DNA from: Taibaiella sp965229095
GTDB taxonomy: Bacteria > Bacteroidota > Bacteroidia > Chitinophagales > Chitinophagaceae
Assembly: GCA_965229095.1 (NCBI GenBank)
Contig: OZ245855.1
Span: 4,216,001 to 4,280,000 of the forward strand
Length of the DNA stretch: 64,000 bases
Direction: 5' to 3'
This document shows positions 25,041 to 34,112 of the stretch, in pieces. The notes below the pieces were generated by a model. It was not told the origin of the DNA. It saw nothing but the letters and a program-made list of their open reading frames with translations, and did no database searches. The number at the start of each line of letters is the position of its first letter. Within the stretch, counting starts at the first letter, position 1. The position numbers were made by a program, and so were the translations under genes.

Positions 25041-26258
25041 ATGAACAGAGTTGTAATTACAGGCGTAGGTATATACTCCTCATTGGGTATTCATAAAGAA
25101 GAAGTGGCGAAATCCCTGTTTGAAGGGCGCTCTGGCATTACTTTCCGGCCCGAGCGTAAGGCTATGGGCTATCGTTCCGGGCTTACGGGCTATGTAGCCC
25201 GTCCCAATCTTAAAAACCTGCTCGATCGCCGTGCCCGTATTATGATGCCGGAACAAGCCGAGTTTGCTTATATGGCTACCATCGAGGCCATGCAGCAATC
25301 GGGCCTGGACATTGATTTTTTTCTGAAAAACGAAACCGGTATTATCTATGGGAACGACAGTTGCGCCAAGCCGGTAATTGAAGGTATCGATGTATTGCGG
25401 GAAAAGAAGGATTCCATGCTGATAGGCTCTGGTTCCGTATTCCAGGTGCTTAACTCTACCGTGACCATGAACCTGGCCACCATATTTAAATTAAGAGGTA
25501 TCAATTTCAGTATCAGTGCTGCCTGCGCCAGCGGTTCCCATGCCATTGGTATGGGCTATCTTTTTATTAAGAATGGTTTGCAGGAAAGGGTTATCTGTGG
25601 CGGCGCACAGGAGATCAACGACTATTCGATGCCTAACTTCGATGCCCTGGCTACTTTTTCCACCCGTGAAGAAGAACCCACAAAAGCTTCCCGCCCCTTT
25701 GACAAGGACCGCGACGGGCTGGTGCCCGGTGGCGGGGCCGCAACGGTAATTATGGAAAGCCTGGAGTCGGCGCAGGCCCGCGGCGCTCATATCCTGGCCG
25801 AAGTGCTGGGCTATGGTTTTTCTTCCAATGGCGAACATATCTCCAACCCCAGTGTGGAAGGGCAGGTACGGTCCATACACCGCACACTTAAAGATGCAGG
25901 AATGCAGGCCTCAGATGTGGAGTACGTAAATGCGCATGCAACCTCTACTCCCGCCGGCGATGGCAGCGAGGCTGAAGCCATATACGAAGTGTTCGGCGGC
26001 AAGGTTCCCGTAAGCTCTACCAAATCCATGACGGGACACGAATGCTGGATGGCCGGTGCCAGCGAGATCGTGTACTCGCTGCTGATGATGCAGCATGGTT
26101 TTATGGCCCCCAATATCAATTTTGAACATCCCGACGAGCACTCGGCCAAGATCAATGTATTGCCCGAAACATTGCAACGGGAATTCGACGTGTTCCTGTC
26201 CAATTCCTTTGGCTTTGGCGGTACCAACTCTTCGCTGCTCCTCCGGAAATGGAAATAG
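25041..26258 (+). CDS. Beta-ketoacyl-ACP synthase (FabB/FabF family)
   Basis: This 405-residue condensing enzyme has the intact Cys-His-His triad: C162 (AACASGSHAIG), H299 (VNAHATSTPAGD) and H333 (KSMTGHECWMAGA), with GGTN near the end. It elongates acyl chains on ACP by decarboxylative Claisen condensation. No fab, ACP or aryl-polyene genes lie nearby, so whether it serves primary fatty acid synthesis or a pigment or secondary lipid is open. Confidence 0.88.
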   Translation: MNRVVITGVGIYSSLGIHKEEVAKSLFEGRSGITFRPERKAMGYRSGLTGYVARPNLKNLLDRRARIMMPEQAEFAYMATIEAMQQSGLDIDFFLKNETGIIYGNDSCAKPVIEGIDVLREKKDSMLIGSGSVFQVLNSTVTMNLATIFKLRGINFSISAACASGSHAIGMGYLFIKNGLQERVICGGAQEINDYSMPNFDALATFSTREEEPTKASRPFDKDRDGLVPGGGAATVIMESLESAQARGAHILAEVLGYGFSSNGEHISNPSVEGQVRSIHRTLKDAGMQASDVEYVNAHATSTPAGDGSEAEAIYEVFGGKVPVSSTKSMTGHECWMAGASEIVYSLLMMQHGFMAPNINFEHPDEHSAKINVLPETLQREFDVFLSNSFGFGGTNSSLLLRKWK

Positions 26259-26330
26259 ACAAGGTCGTTTCCCGTAGTGCCACAAGCGACGCGACGAGCA
26301 TATAAAAAACATACATCATCACGTTTCCTA

Positions 26331-26522
26331 CCCTTCGGCTGCGCTCAGGGTGACCTTAGTTATAAAGTTTCATGATTGGGAACAAGGTAGTAAAGTATCT
26401 TACAGCGACTGCATGCAACGTATATACAGAAGGGCATACCTGAAATTTTTGTCCTGCTGAGCGGAGTCGAAGCACGGCAAAAATTTTCCGCTTCACCCTT
26501 TTAATGCGCTCAGGGCGACCTT
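26331..26522. repeat. Decayed palindromic repeats in a 500-base gene-free gap
   Basis: Two sense copies (26331-26358, CCCTTCGGCTGCGCTCAGGG; 26491-26522, degenerate) and one reverse copy (26451-26473, CTGCTGAGCGGAGTCGAAGC) share a motif. A further stem is possible between 26443-26451 and 26478-26486. A related fragment (AGGTCATTCTGAGG) is near 26570. They look like remnants of a Bacteroidota intergenic repeat family. The whole stretch 26259-26700 has no plausible gene. Confidence 0.55.
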
Positions 26523-26700
26523 ACATTATAAGGTGTCTATCTCTCGCTGCGACGCGGTGTCCTTAAATCGAGGTCATTCTGAGGTCTCCAAGGGATTCTG
26601 ATCGCTTAGGCATCAGGAAACCAGGAACCGATCATGCTATAAAATATTTACTTTCCCCTCCGCGTCATAGCAGCGCTGCAAGCAACCCAATATGGCATAT

Positions 26701-26738
26701 AAAGAGCGCGGCAATCCATCCGGATCGCCGCGCTCTTT
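26701..26738. terminator. Hairpin terminator after the beta-barrel gene
   Basis: AAAGAGCGCGGC (26701-26712) pairs perfectly with 26727-26738. AT-rich runs lie on both sides, and the hairpin sits 22 bases past the stop of the minus-strand gene that ends at 26760. Confidence 0.7.
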
Positions 26739-26759
26739 ATAAAAAAGGTCTGGTCTGGC

Positions 26760-27479
26760 TTACAGCCCTGTAATGCAAAGTCCGATAGAGTAAGGATATA
26801 CTTCAGGACCGGCACCGCTTTTGAACAGGCGGCTCAGGTTGTAAGAACCGTAAAGGGAGAAATTACCCCAGCCGATGCGTGCAGTAGGTGCAAAGCGCCA
26901 GGTTTCCATATAACGTTTAGTGCCTACTTTTTCGATAATAGTAGTACCGGTAAGGTTCTGTTTGTCTTTACTATGCGCCCCTACGAGGATGCCCACACGC
27001 ATACCGATAGCCGCTTTGAAGCCGCGATTGCGGTTGTCTTTATTGCCAAAGAAACGCAATTCGAAAGGCGCCTCCAGGTAAGTCATGCTCAGCTTGTTCT
27101 TTTTGTAGTTGTCTACACCATTGGTATCCACGTTCTGGAATACAATGGTAGAAGAAGCTGTATTCATTACCGCTTTCTGGTTGTCGAAATAAATATTGCT
27201 GTTGGCCACACCGATACCGGCGGCAAAGCTGAAGTTGGATTTGGAGATGGGGAAATCGTAGCAGAGGTAAGCGTTAAAGCCACGGCCTATGCCACCGATC
27301 TTTACATTGTCGGGTGTATTGGCCCAGTTTTCGTACGTGATCTGGAACATCACGAAATCGCGTGAAGGTTTTACTATGGACTTCTTTTTGGTTTCTTTAG
27401 TTTCGGTGGCGCCGTCCTGGGCCTGTGCAACTGCAGAAAAAGCTAACGTAAGAGCCAGCATGCCAATGATTTTCTTCAT
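26760..27479 (-). CDS. Outer-membrane beta-barrel protein (PorT-like fold)
   Basis: This 239-residue exported protein has a signal peptide ending VAQAQ, a short basic and acidic linker (TKETKKKS), then a predicted eight-strand barrel (FVMFQITYENW, FSFAAGIGV, LEAPFELRFFG, FKAAIGMRVG, SLYGSYNLS). The YLEAPFELR pattern is typical of the PorT/outer-membrane beta-barrel family in Bacteroidota. PorT itself serves T9SS, but this general fold has many roles, so I make no specific claim. Confidence 0.75.
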   Translation of the reverse strand: MKKIIGMLALTLAFSAVAQAQDGATETKETKKKSIVKPSRDFVMFQITYENWANTPDNVKIGGIGRGFNAYLCYDFPISKSNFSFAAGIGVANSNIYFDNQKAVMNTASSTIVFQNVDTNGVDNYKKNKLSMTYLEAPFELRFFGNKDNRNRGFKAAIGMRVGILVGAHSKDKQNLTGTTIIEKVGTKRYMETWRFAPTARIGWGNFSLYGSYNLSRLFKSGAGPEVYPYSIGLCITGL

Positions 27480-27501
27480 AAGAGCAATGTGAATTGAGGC
27501 G

Positions 27502-27509
27502 CAAAGATA
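27502..27509 (-). promoter_or_regulatory. Putative -7 promoter element for the beta-barrel gene
   Basis: TATCTTTG on the minus strand fits TAnnTTTG and lies 23 bases before the start codon. Confidence 0.4.
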
Positions 27510-27584
27510 ATAGTTGCGCGGCTTTTTAAATATTTTTTCTTCTTTTGTCCCGTTCTCAGGAGATTTGCAGGGAATAACCGTTTT

Positions 27585-28595
27585 ATGCTACTGCTGAAAT
27601 ACCAGAAATACGATCTAGCCTTCGAATACCCTTTCGCACTGTCCAAAGGCACCAAAACCCACCAACCTACATTAATCATCTCCCTTAGCCTGGGCGGGCT
27701 TACCGGGTATGGCGAAGCTACCGAGATCGGGTACTATAACGTGCATATCGAAGAAATGATTGTGTTGCTGGAAAAAAATCGCCAGATGATAGAGCGGTAT
27801 GCCCTCAACGGGCCCGAGCGGTTCTGGCATTTCCTGCACCACCTGCTGCCGGGGCAAAACTTCCTGATCGCAGCCCTGGACATGGCTGGCTGGGATCTGT
27901 GGGCGCAGCTCAACCGGCGGCCTTTATATTCCCTTATCGGGTTGCAATGGAAAAATATCCCGCTTACCGATTATACCATAGGCATCAATAGTCCCGAAGC
28001 CATAAAAGAGCGGGTAAAGGAAAAGCCATACCCGATCTATAAAATAAAGGTGGGTACCGGCAACGACCTCGAAGCCCTGGAAGCGCTCCGGGCGGCAACA
28101 GATGCCACGATACGTATCGATGCCAATGAAGGATGGAGCCTGGACGAGGCCAGGGCCCTATTACCCGAACTGGAAAGGCTGCGCATAGAGCTGATCGAGC
28201 AGCCACTGCACAGGGACGACAAGGAAGGGGTACAAGTGCTGAAACAATTGACCCATATCCCTATTATAGCCGATGAAGCCTGCCGGGAAGAAAAAGATGC
28301 TGAGCCATGCCTGGAATTGTACGATGGTATTAATATCAAACTGGCCAAATGCGGTGGTATTACGCCCGCTCTTAATATGATAAGGGCGGCACGGAAGGCG
28401 AAGAAAAAAATTATGCTGGGCGGGATGTGCGAAACCAATGTAGGGGCTACGCTCCTGGCGCACCTGCTGCCCCTGGCCGATTATGCCGATATTGACGGTC
28501 CTTTGTTGCTGAAAGAAAACGTGGGGCAGGGACTTAGCTATAGCCAGGCCCTAATCCAGGTGCCTGCAAGGCCAGGTTCAGGCATATTAATGTAG
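27585..28595 (+). CDS. Dipeptide epimerase (enolase superfamily)
   Basis: This 336-residue enzyme is related to L-Ala-D/L-Glu epimerases that recycle cell-wall peptides. Catalytic lysines K153 and K155 are in YKIKVG and K255 is in KLAKCGG. Metal ligands D179 (RIDANEGW), E205 (IEQPL) and D230 (IADEAC) are all present, and DIDGP near residue 302 supplies the substrate-binding aspartate seen in dipeptide epimerases. Actual dipeptide specificity cannot be read. It is a single gene. Confidence 0.87.
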   Translation: MLLLKYQKYDLAFEYPFALSKGTKTHQPTLIISLSLGGLTGYGEATEIGYYNVHIEEMIVLLEKNRQMIERYALNGPERFWHFLHHLLPGQNFLIAALDMAGWDLWAQLNRRPLYSLIGLQWKNIPLTDYTIGINSPEAIKERVKEKPYPIYKIKVGTGNDLEALEALRAATDATIRIDANEGWSLDEARALLPELERLRIELIEQPLHRDDKEGVQVLKQLTHIPIIADEACREEKDAEPCLELYDGINIKLAKCGGITPALNMIRAARKAKKKIMLGGMCETNVGATLLAHLLPLADYADIDGPLLLKENVGQGLSYSQALIQVPARPGSGILM

Positions 28596-28680
28596 GTACC
28601 ACGATCTTTTTTGGTTACCCATTTAAAAAACCTTAATTTCAGCAACTTAATTTCTAAAAAGAAAATCAATAAACTGCAAT

Positions 28681-30513
28681 ATGAAGCGGATTTCGACTCT
28701 TTTGCTCCTGAGTGTAACCATGGGGGGGACAATGTTTGCCAAACAAGTGGATGAGCAAACAGCTACTTTAGTAGCGAAAAATTTTATCGCTACTAAAATG
28801 AGCGGTTCGGAAAAACAGGAACTGGAAGTGAGGCAGATCGTTGGTCGCAGCAATGCCAATGGTAGTTTGGCATTTAATACCTACTATGTTTTCGACCTTA
28901 ATAATAAGCATGGTTTTGTAGTGGTATCGGCAGATGATATTGTTAAGCCCATTCTCGCTTATTCTACCAGCGAAGAGTTTCAGACCGGCCAGGGCCTGTC
29001 TCCCGAAACAAAGTATTGGATGGGGTTGTACCATAGCCAGATCGAATTTGCCGTACTGCATAACCTTACTGCAACCCGTGAAGCAACAGCCGATTGGAAT
29101 TACTATACTACCAATACGGGAGGTACTGCCAGCAAGCCTACCGCAGTAAGCCCTATGTTGAATACCAATTGGAACCAGGGAACTTATTATGATATTTATA
29201 CCCCGGGCACAGGCGCTACTAAAACACCGGTAGGCTGCGTGGCTACTGCTATGGCGCAGATCATGAAATACTGGAATGCTCCTACTACAGGAACCGGTTC
29301 CTATAGCTACAACCATCCCACCTATGGTACGCAGTCGGCTAATTTCGGCGCTACCAATTACCAATGGGGTTTAATGCCTCCGAGCCTTAGTGCAGCCTCT
29401 TCACAGGCGGCTAAAGAAGCTGTTTCCCTGCTGGGTTACCATTGCGCTGTGAGCGTAAGGATGGACTTCGCTCCTGATGGCAGCGGTTCCCAGGTACTTG
29501 CCTGGAATGCCAGCTCCAGGTGTGCCGAAAATGCGTTCAAAAATAACTTTGGTTACAAAACATCCATCGATGGCTTGTACCGCAGCGATTATAATGATGC
29601 CGACTGGGATGCTTTGCTGAAAAATGAATTGGATAACGCACGCCCTATCCTGTATGCAGGTTACGGTTCTGTGGGTGGTCACGCCTTCGTGTTTGACGGT
29701 TATGACAACAATGGCCTGTTCCACATCAACTGGGGCTGGGGAGGCATGAGCAATGGTTATTTCACGGTAGATAACCTTGCCCCTTCGGCGCTGGGTATCG
29801 GCGGTGGCGGTGGTAATTTCAACAGCAACCAACAGGCCCTGATCAAAATTGAGCCGGGACAGCCAGGAGATACTATGAATATAGTAATGAACGCGGCATT
29901 GACCCTTTCAGCTACAACAATCAATAAAGGCGATGCTTTTAGTATCACTGCAGGCATATGGAACAGAGGTACCCTGGACTTCGGTGGCACCTTTACTACC
30001 CGTATTTACAAAAGTTCCGACAGCAGCCTCGCTTCTACTATGCCTTATATCAGCAACCAGGTATTGATGAACGGTTCCGATACCAATTTCGTGTTCAGTA
30101 CTCCGGGAATTGCTACTTTGGGTGCAGGGGAATATTTCATTACCGTGCTGTACCGTGCCGAAGGTGCTACCACCTGGAATCCGGTACCTGATGATGCCGG
30201 ATTTACCAACCGTATTAACCTGACAGTTTTGGATAACGGCGCTACCGGTATTGGTCAGGTAAGGCTGGACCAGTCTTTTACCGTATTCCCCAATCCTGCC
30301 AATACAAAACTGACCATAGATAGCAAAGGCTTTGCGGGTAAGGTAGATGCCTTGCAATTGTATAACCTGCAGGGACAAAAGATCAGTACGCTAACCGGTA
30401 TCAACAGTCAATCGGTAACTGTTCCGGTAAATAGCCTGTCCAATGGTATCTATTACCTGCACATCGTAACCGACCAGGGTGTCGCTACTAAAAAGATAAT
30501 TGTGCAGCATTAA
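28681..30513 (+). CDS. Secreted C10 cysteine protease (streptopain-like) with T9SS tail
   Basis: This 610-residue protein has a signal peptide (about 1-20) and a Spi/PrtT-type inhibitory propeptide (about 21-135, with YYVFDLNNKHGFVVVSADD). The C10 catalytic domain has C186 (TPVGCVATAMAQIMKYW) and H334 (GGHAFVFDGYD), and HINWGWGG follows. Then come a domain of about 120 residues resembling an Ig-like fold and a type A T9SS sorting tail (FTVFPNPANTKL, LYNLQGQKI, GIYYLHIVTDQG). It is an extracellular or surface protease, self-inhibited until processed. A strong terminator follows. Confidence 0.9.
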   Translation: MKRISTLLLLSVTMGGTMFAKQVDEQTATLVAKNFIATKMSGSEKQELEVRQIVGRSNANGSLAFNTYYVFDLNNKHGFVVVSADDIVKPILAYSTSEEFQTGQGLSPETKYWMGLYHSQIEFAVLHNLTATREATADWNYYTTNTGGTASKPTAVSPMLNTNWNQGTYYDIYTPGTGATKTPVGCVATAMAQIMKYWNAPTTGTGSYSYNHPTYGTQSANFGATNYQWGLMPPSLSAASSQAAKEAVSLLGYHCAVSVRMDFAPDGSGSQVLAWNASSRCAENAFKNNFGYKTSIDGLYRSDYNDADWDALLKNELDNARPILYAGYGSVGGHAFVFDGYDNNGLFHINWGWGGMSNGYFTVDNLAPSALGIGGGGGNFNSNQQALIKIEPGQPGDTMNIVMNAALTLSATTINKGDAFSITAGIWNRGTLDFGGTFTTRIYKSSDSSLASTMPYISNQVLMNGSDTNFVFSTPGIATLGAGEYFITVLYRAEGATTWNPVPDDAGFTNRINLTVLDNGATGIGQVRLDQSFTVFPNPANTKLTIDSKGFAGKVDALQLYNLQGQKISTLTGINSQSVTVPVNSLSNGIYYLHIVTDQGVATKKIIVQH

Positions 30514-30540
30514 TCGACTATCTTTATAAACGAATATAGA

Positions 30541-30572
30541 CGAAGGCCGCAGGAATCATCCTGCGGCCTTCG
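30541..30572. terminator. Bidirectional hairpin terminator
   Basis: A perfect 14-bp stem (30541-30554 with 30559-30572) with a four-base loop lies between the convergent protease and helicase genes. Confidence 0.85.
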
Positions 30573-30603
30573 TATTGTTCTTAGTTTTGACGACGATCGT
30601 ATG

Positions 30604-33471
30604 CTAACCGAAGAGATAAGCAACATCATCTTCTGTAAGGTTTTTGACAAAGCCTTCTTCGGCGCTGATCAATTCGTCGGAAAGCGATTTTTTCTTCTGC
30701 TGCAGCTCAATGATCCTTTCTTCGATCGTGTCCTTGCAGATCATCTTATAGGCAAATACATTCTTGGTTTGTCCTATGCGGTGGGTACGGTCGATAGCCT
30801 GCTGCTGTACAGCCGTATTCCACCAGGGATCGGCGAGGAACACATAATCGGCGGCAGTAAGGTTAAGGCCGGCATTGCCGCTTTTCAGACTGATGAGGAA
30901 TACCCTTGTGGTATCCGCCGGCGATTGGAACTGGCTCACCATTTCCTGGCGTTCGGCTATAGGGGTATCGCCGTCGAAATGGAAATAGCTGATGTTTTGC
31001 TGCCTGCATTGTTCGGCGATCAGGTGCAGCATGCCTTTGAACTGGGAAAATACCAGGGTCTTATTGTTCTTCAGGTTATGCAGCTCTTCCATCAACATGT
31101 CTATCTTGATCGCATCATGGCAATCGTTGTTTTCGGCAAGCAATTGCGGCGAACCGCATACCTGGCGCAATTTCAGGATACCCTGCAGGATGTTCAGCTT
31201 ATTCTTGTCCAGGCCGCCGGCTTTAATGTCGAGGAAGATGCTGTCCCTGATCTGGTTCTTGACTTTCTGGTACACCGCCATTTGGTCTTCGCCCATAGCA
31301 CACCATAGAACGCTTTCTGTTTTCTCGGGCAAGTCGGTAGCCACTTGTTCCTTAGTACGGCGCAGCACAAAAGGCGCTGTCATTTGCTGCAAGGCTTTTA
31401 TCTTATCTTTGTCGCCGTCGCGGTCGATAGGGTTGGCATACTCCTTCCTGAAAAATTCCTGTCCGCCAAACATACCCGGCAGGAGAAAGTTAAGCTGGGC
31501 ATACAGGTCGAACGTATTATTCATTACCGGCGTGCCGCTCAGGGCTACCCTTGCCCTGGAACTCAACTGCAGTGTGGCTTTGGTGATCTGTGCCTGCACA
31601 TTCTTGATGTTCTGGCTTTCGTCTACCACCACCACATCCCAGGGCGTAATGTGCAATTGTTCGATATCGCTGCGCAGGGTGCCATAGCTGCAGATCATTA
31701 CCTGGCATCGTTGGTTGAAGAAGGTTTCTATATTGCGCTGCAGCCCGTTATAGACAAACAAACTCAGGTGCGGTGCAAATTTTTCGAGCTCCTGCTTCCA
31801 GTTGTAGATCAGCGAAGCCGGGCATACGATCAGGTGGCGGGCGTCGGGGTTAAGCGCTTGCCTGTGGCACAGGAAAGTGATCGTTTGCAAGGTTTTTCCC
31901 AATCCCATATCATCGGCCAGACAGGCGCCGGCACCGATCTCGGCCAGCAATGTCAGCCATTCAAAACCTTTATGCTGGTAAGGCCTCAGGCTGGCCTTTA
32001 CCTGTTCCGGTACCGGGTACAAGGTCTTGGTTTCATCCTGCCAGAGGAGCCAGTTTTGCAGCCACTCCTTACTGATCGAGGGTTCCAGCACTTCTTTGGC
32101 TTCGCCCTTTTCAAGACTCAGCATGATCCATTGCGGGATCGTGATCTCGTTTTTGGACAGCTTGCCATGCTTGATGATGGGGGCATACTGCGCTACCCAC
32201 TCATCGTTGAAGATGCCTATGGTGCTGTCTTTGAGCAATATGGAGTTTTGCCCTGCCAGGAGCAGCTTCTGCAGCTCGCTCAGGGATATCTGCTCTTTGT
32301 CAAACCGTATTTTAAGGCTCAGGGTCAGGGTCTCCTCTTCCTGTTTCAGGATCTGCATTTCCGTAACGGGGGGATGTGCCGAGTAGCGGAAGTGCCGCAG
32401 CATTTCAAGGCCGATAAGCTCGGTATCCTGTTCTAGCAGGCCGTGATAGGCCTTCAGGAACCATTGCTTTTTCTTGGCTTCTGCAAAAGTGAGGTAAAAG
32501 AATTTGTTGCTTTGCTTCGCAAAAGATGGGTGCAGCGATTGGAGGTATGCGGTAAACTGCTGCTCGGCCTCCTTGCTGCGCAAAATGCTGTAAGCCTCGC
32601 CATTTCTGATGGTTTCGTGCTTTTCTTTCCACTCGCCTTCTACAATGATGCCCTCGTATTTCCATTTGGGTGTAAACATGAGCATCGAATCGCTGATCTC
32701 GCTCAGGTACACACAATTGACCGGCGCCGTATCGATTTCCTTTTTCTCGAAAAGATCGTTGCGGTTCACCTTATGTGTTTCTTCCAGCTTCTGTACAATA
32801 CGTTGGGAAAACAAGACGGGATTATGGCCGAATTGCTGCGGCTGGCTTAGCTCCAGCCATTCGAGCGTGAGGTGATCGGTGGCCCGCAGGGCGTAATAAT
32901 TGCTTTCCGTTTCGAGCAGGAACTTATACCGCTTCATGTTGCTGAGGCTGTATATAGTATCCCCGCAACGCACCAGGGTATCAATATACAAGCCGCCATC
33001 GCTATTCTTCTTTACCTTGAAAGACAGTTCCGGCGTGGTTTTCGTAATGGTGCAGCGGGCAATCAGGTAATTGCCCGTTGCCGGATTTTTGACCCGGTGA
33101 TACGTACGCAGGTCCGGGACTTCCGTCAGCAGGCTGTGCAGCATTTCCTGGATATAGCGGATCACGGTTTTGTCGAGGTACTTTTCGACCGGGATACCGG
33201 ATTTCTCTTTGGCGTGCTTCTTTTTCAACTGGCTTATTTCAAAGGCGATGTCATCGTCGTTGAAGCGGGACAGTATCTTCTTCCCTTCTGCAGTATAGGT
33301 GCTGAAATAACGTTCGATCTGTACTTCGTCCAGGGGGAACATCTCAAAGGGCACGCTGCTTCCCGACCGGATATGCAGGGAATTAAATATGCTGTTGTGG
33401 TTGAATATTTCTTCCGGGCAAAGCACGAGAGTGGCTACAGGTACCGTTCTTGCAGGTGTTTGAGGAGGCAT
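30604..33471 (-). CDS. SNF2-family DEAD/DEAH-box helicase
   Basis: This 955-residue SWI2/SNF2-type ATPase has about 500 N-terminal residues without a recognised motif; a SNF2 N-terminal helicase-associated region is likely. The motor follows: LRPYQHKGFEWL, Walker A DDMGLGKTLQTI, Walker B VVDESQNIKN (DESQ in place of DEAH), motif III SGTPVMNN, then the C-terminal lobe with LVFSQFKGML, AGLNLTAADYV and QQAIDRTHRIGQ. Such proteins remodel protein-DNA or RNA polymerase complexes using ATP. No restriction or defence partner genes flank it, so a housekeeping role like RapA is a fair guess. Confidence 0.9.
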   Translation of the reverse strand: MPPQTPARTVPVATLVLCPEEIFNHNSIFNSLHIRSGSSVPFEMFPLDEVQIERYFSTYTAEGKKILSRFNDDDIAFEISQLKKKHAKEKSGIPVEKYLDKTVIRYIQEMLHSLLTEVPDLRTYHRVKNPATGNYLIARCTITKTTPELSFKVKKNSDGGLYIDTLVRCGDTIYSLSNMKRYKFLLETESNYYALRATDHLTLEWLELSQPQQFGHNPVLFSQRIVQKLEETHKVNRNDLFEKKEIDTAPVNCVYLSEISDSMLMFTPKWKYEGIIVEGEWKEKHETIRNGEAYSILRSKEAEQQFTAYLQSLHPSFAKQSNKFFYLTFAEAKKKQWFLKAYHGLLEQDTELIGLEMLRHFRYSAHPPVTEMQILKQEEETLTLSLKIRFDKEQISLSELQKLLLAGQNSILLKDSTIGIFNDEWVAQYAPIIKHGKLSKNEITIPQWIMLSLEKGEAKEVLEPSISKEWLQNWLLWQDETKTLYPVPEQVKASLRPYQHKGFEWLTLLAEIGAGACLADDMGLGKTLQTITFLCHRQALNPDARHLIVCPASLIYNWKQELEKFAPHLSLFVYNGLQRNIETFFNQRCQVMICSYGTLRSDIEQLHITPWDVVVVDESQNIKNVQAQITKATLQLSSRARVALSGTPVMNNTFDLYAQLNFLLPGMFGGQEFFRKEYANPIDRDGDKDKIKALQQMTAPFVLRRTKEQVATDLPEKTESVLWCAMGEDQMAVYQKVKNQIRDSIFLDIKAGGLDKNKLNILQGILKLRQVCGSPQLLAENNDCHDAIKIDMLMEELHNLKNNKTLVFSQFKGMLHLIAEQCRQQNISYFHFDGDTPIAERQEMVSQFQSPADTTRVFLISLKSGNAGLNLTAADYVFLADPWWNTAVQQQAIDRTHRIGQTKNVFAYKMICKDTIEERIIELQQKKKSLSDELISAEEGFVKNLTEDDVAYLFG

Positions 33472-33543
33472 TTTTGCGTAAAATTTTATTCGGGGAGCGC
33501 AAAAGTACGGGAAAGCCTTTTATCGTTTTTCAAAAAGAAACGC

Positions 33544-33945
33544 TTATTTTCTTTCCTGGCAAAGCTCGATCAGTACACCATGCGTACCTTTCGGATGCAG
33601 GAAGCAAACCAGCTTATTATCGGCGCCTTCTTTGGGCTTGTCGTTGAGCAATACGAAACCCTCGCCGGCAAGGCGCTTCATTTCGGCTTCAATATCAGCT
33701 ACTTCAAAGGCGATGTGGTGCATGCCTTCGCCTTTTTTATCCAGGAATCTGGCAATAGGACTTTCTGCTTTGGTGGCTTCGAGGAGCTCCAGCTTGGTCT
33801 CGCTGTGCTGGAAAAAAGCCGTGTTGACCCCTTCGCTGGCTACCGTTTCTGTTTTGTAACAAGGCGTGTTCAACAATTTTTCGAATAAGGGAATGGCCGT
33901 TTCCAGGTTGTTTACAGCTATACCAATATGCTCTACTCTGATCAT
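33544..33945 (-). CDS. mce: Methylmalonyl-CoA epimerase
   Basis: This 133-residue vicinal-oxygen-chelate enzyme interconverts R- and S-methylmalonyl-CoA between propionyl-CoA and succinyl-CoA. Metal ligands expected in the family are visible: H7 (EHIGIAV), Gln/His in FFQHSETKLELLE, MHHIAFEV and the final glutamate in VLIELCQ. Length is typical. No mutase gene is near. Confidence 0.92.
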   Translation of the reverse strand: MIRVEHIGIAVNNLETAIPLFEKLLNTPCYKTETVASEGVNTAFFQHSETKLELLEATKAESPIARFLDKKGEGMHHIAFEVADIEAEMKRLAGEGFVLLNDKPKEGADNKLVCFLHPKGTHGVLIELCQERK

Positions 33946-34022
33946 ACTTTACAATAGTTTTTATAGATACAAAAATCAATACAGGTAATGCTTCTAATGG
34001 GGCGAAAGTAAAACAATAAAGC

Positions 34023-34030
34023 TAATTTTG
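34023..34030 (+). promoter_or_regulatory. Putative -7 promoter element for the cysteine desulfurase gene
   Basis: TAATTTTG fits TAnnTTTG and lies 82 bases before the start at 34113. A -33 element is not evident. Confidence 0.35.
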
Positions 34031-34112
34031 CGAAGATGTCCCAAGGCTAAGCGACCTTTGATTGTTTACCTTTGAGGCGGCGCAGGAAAGCAATACTGTG
34101 CTACAAGAAGAT

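Noticed and set aside
31345..32436. Plus-strand open frames opposite the SNF2 helicase
   Set aside because: They mirror helicase codons and have no domain; the helicase motifs are intact on the other strand.
30604..33471. SNF2 helicase as part of a phage-defence island
   Set aside because: Flanking genes are a protease and a metabolic epimerase with separate terminators and promoters; no nuclease or methylase partner is present.
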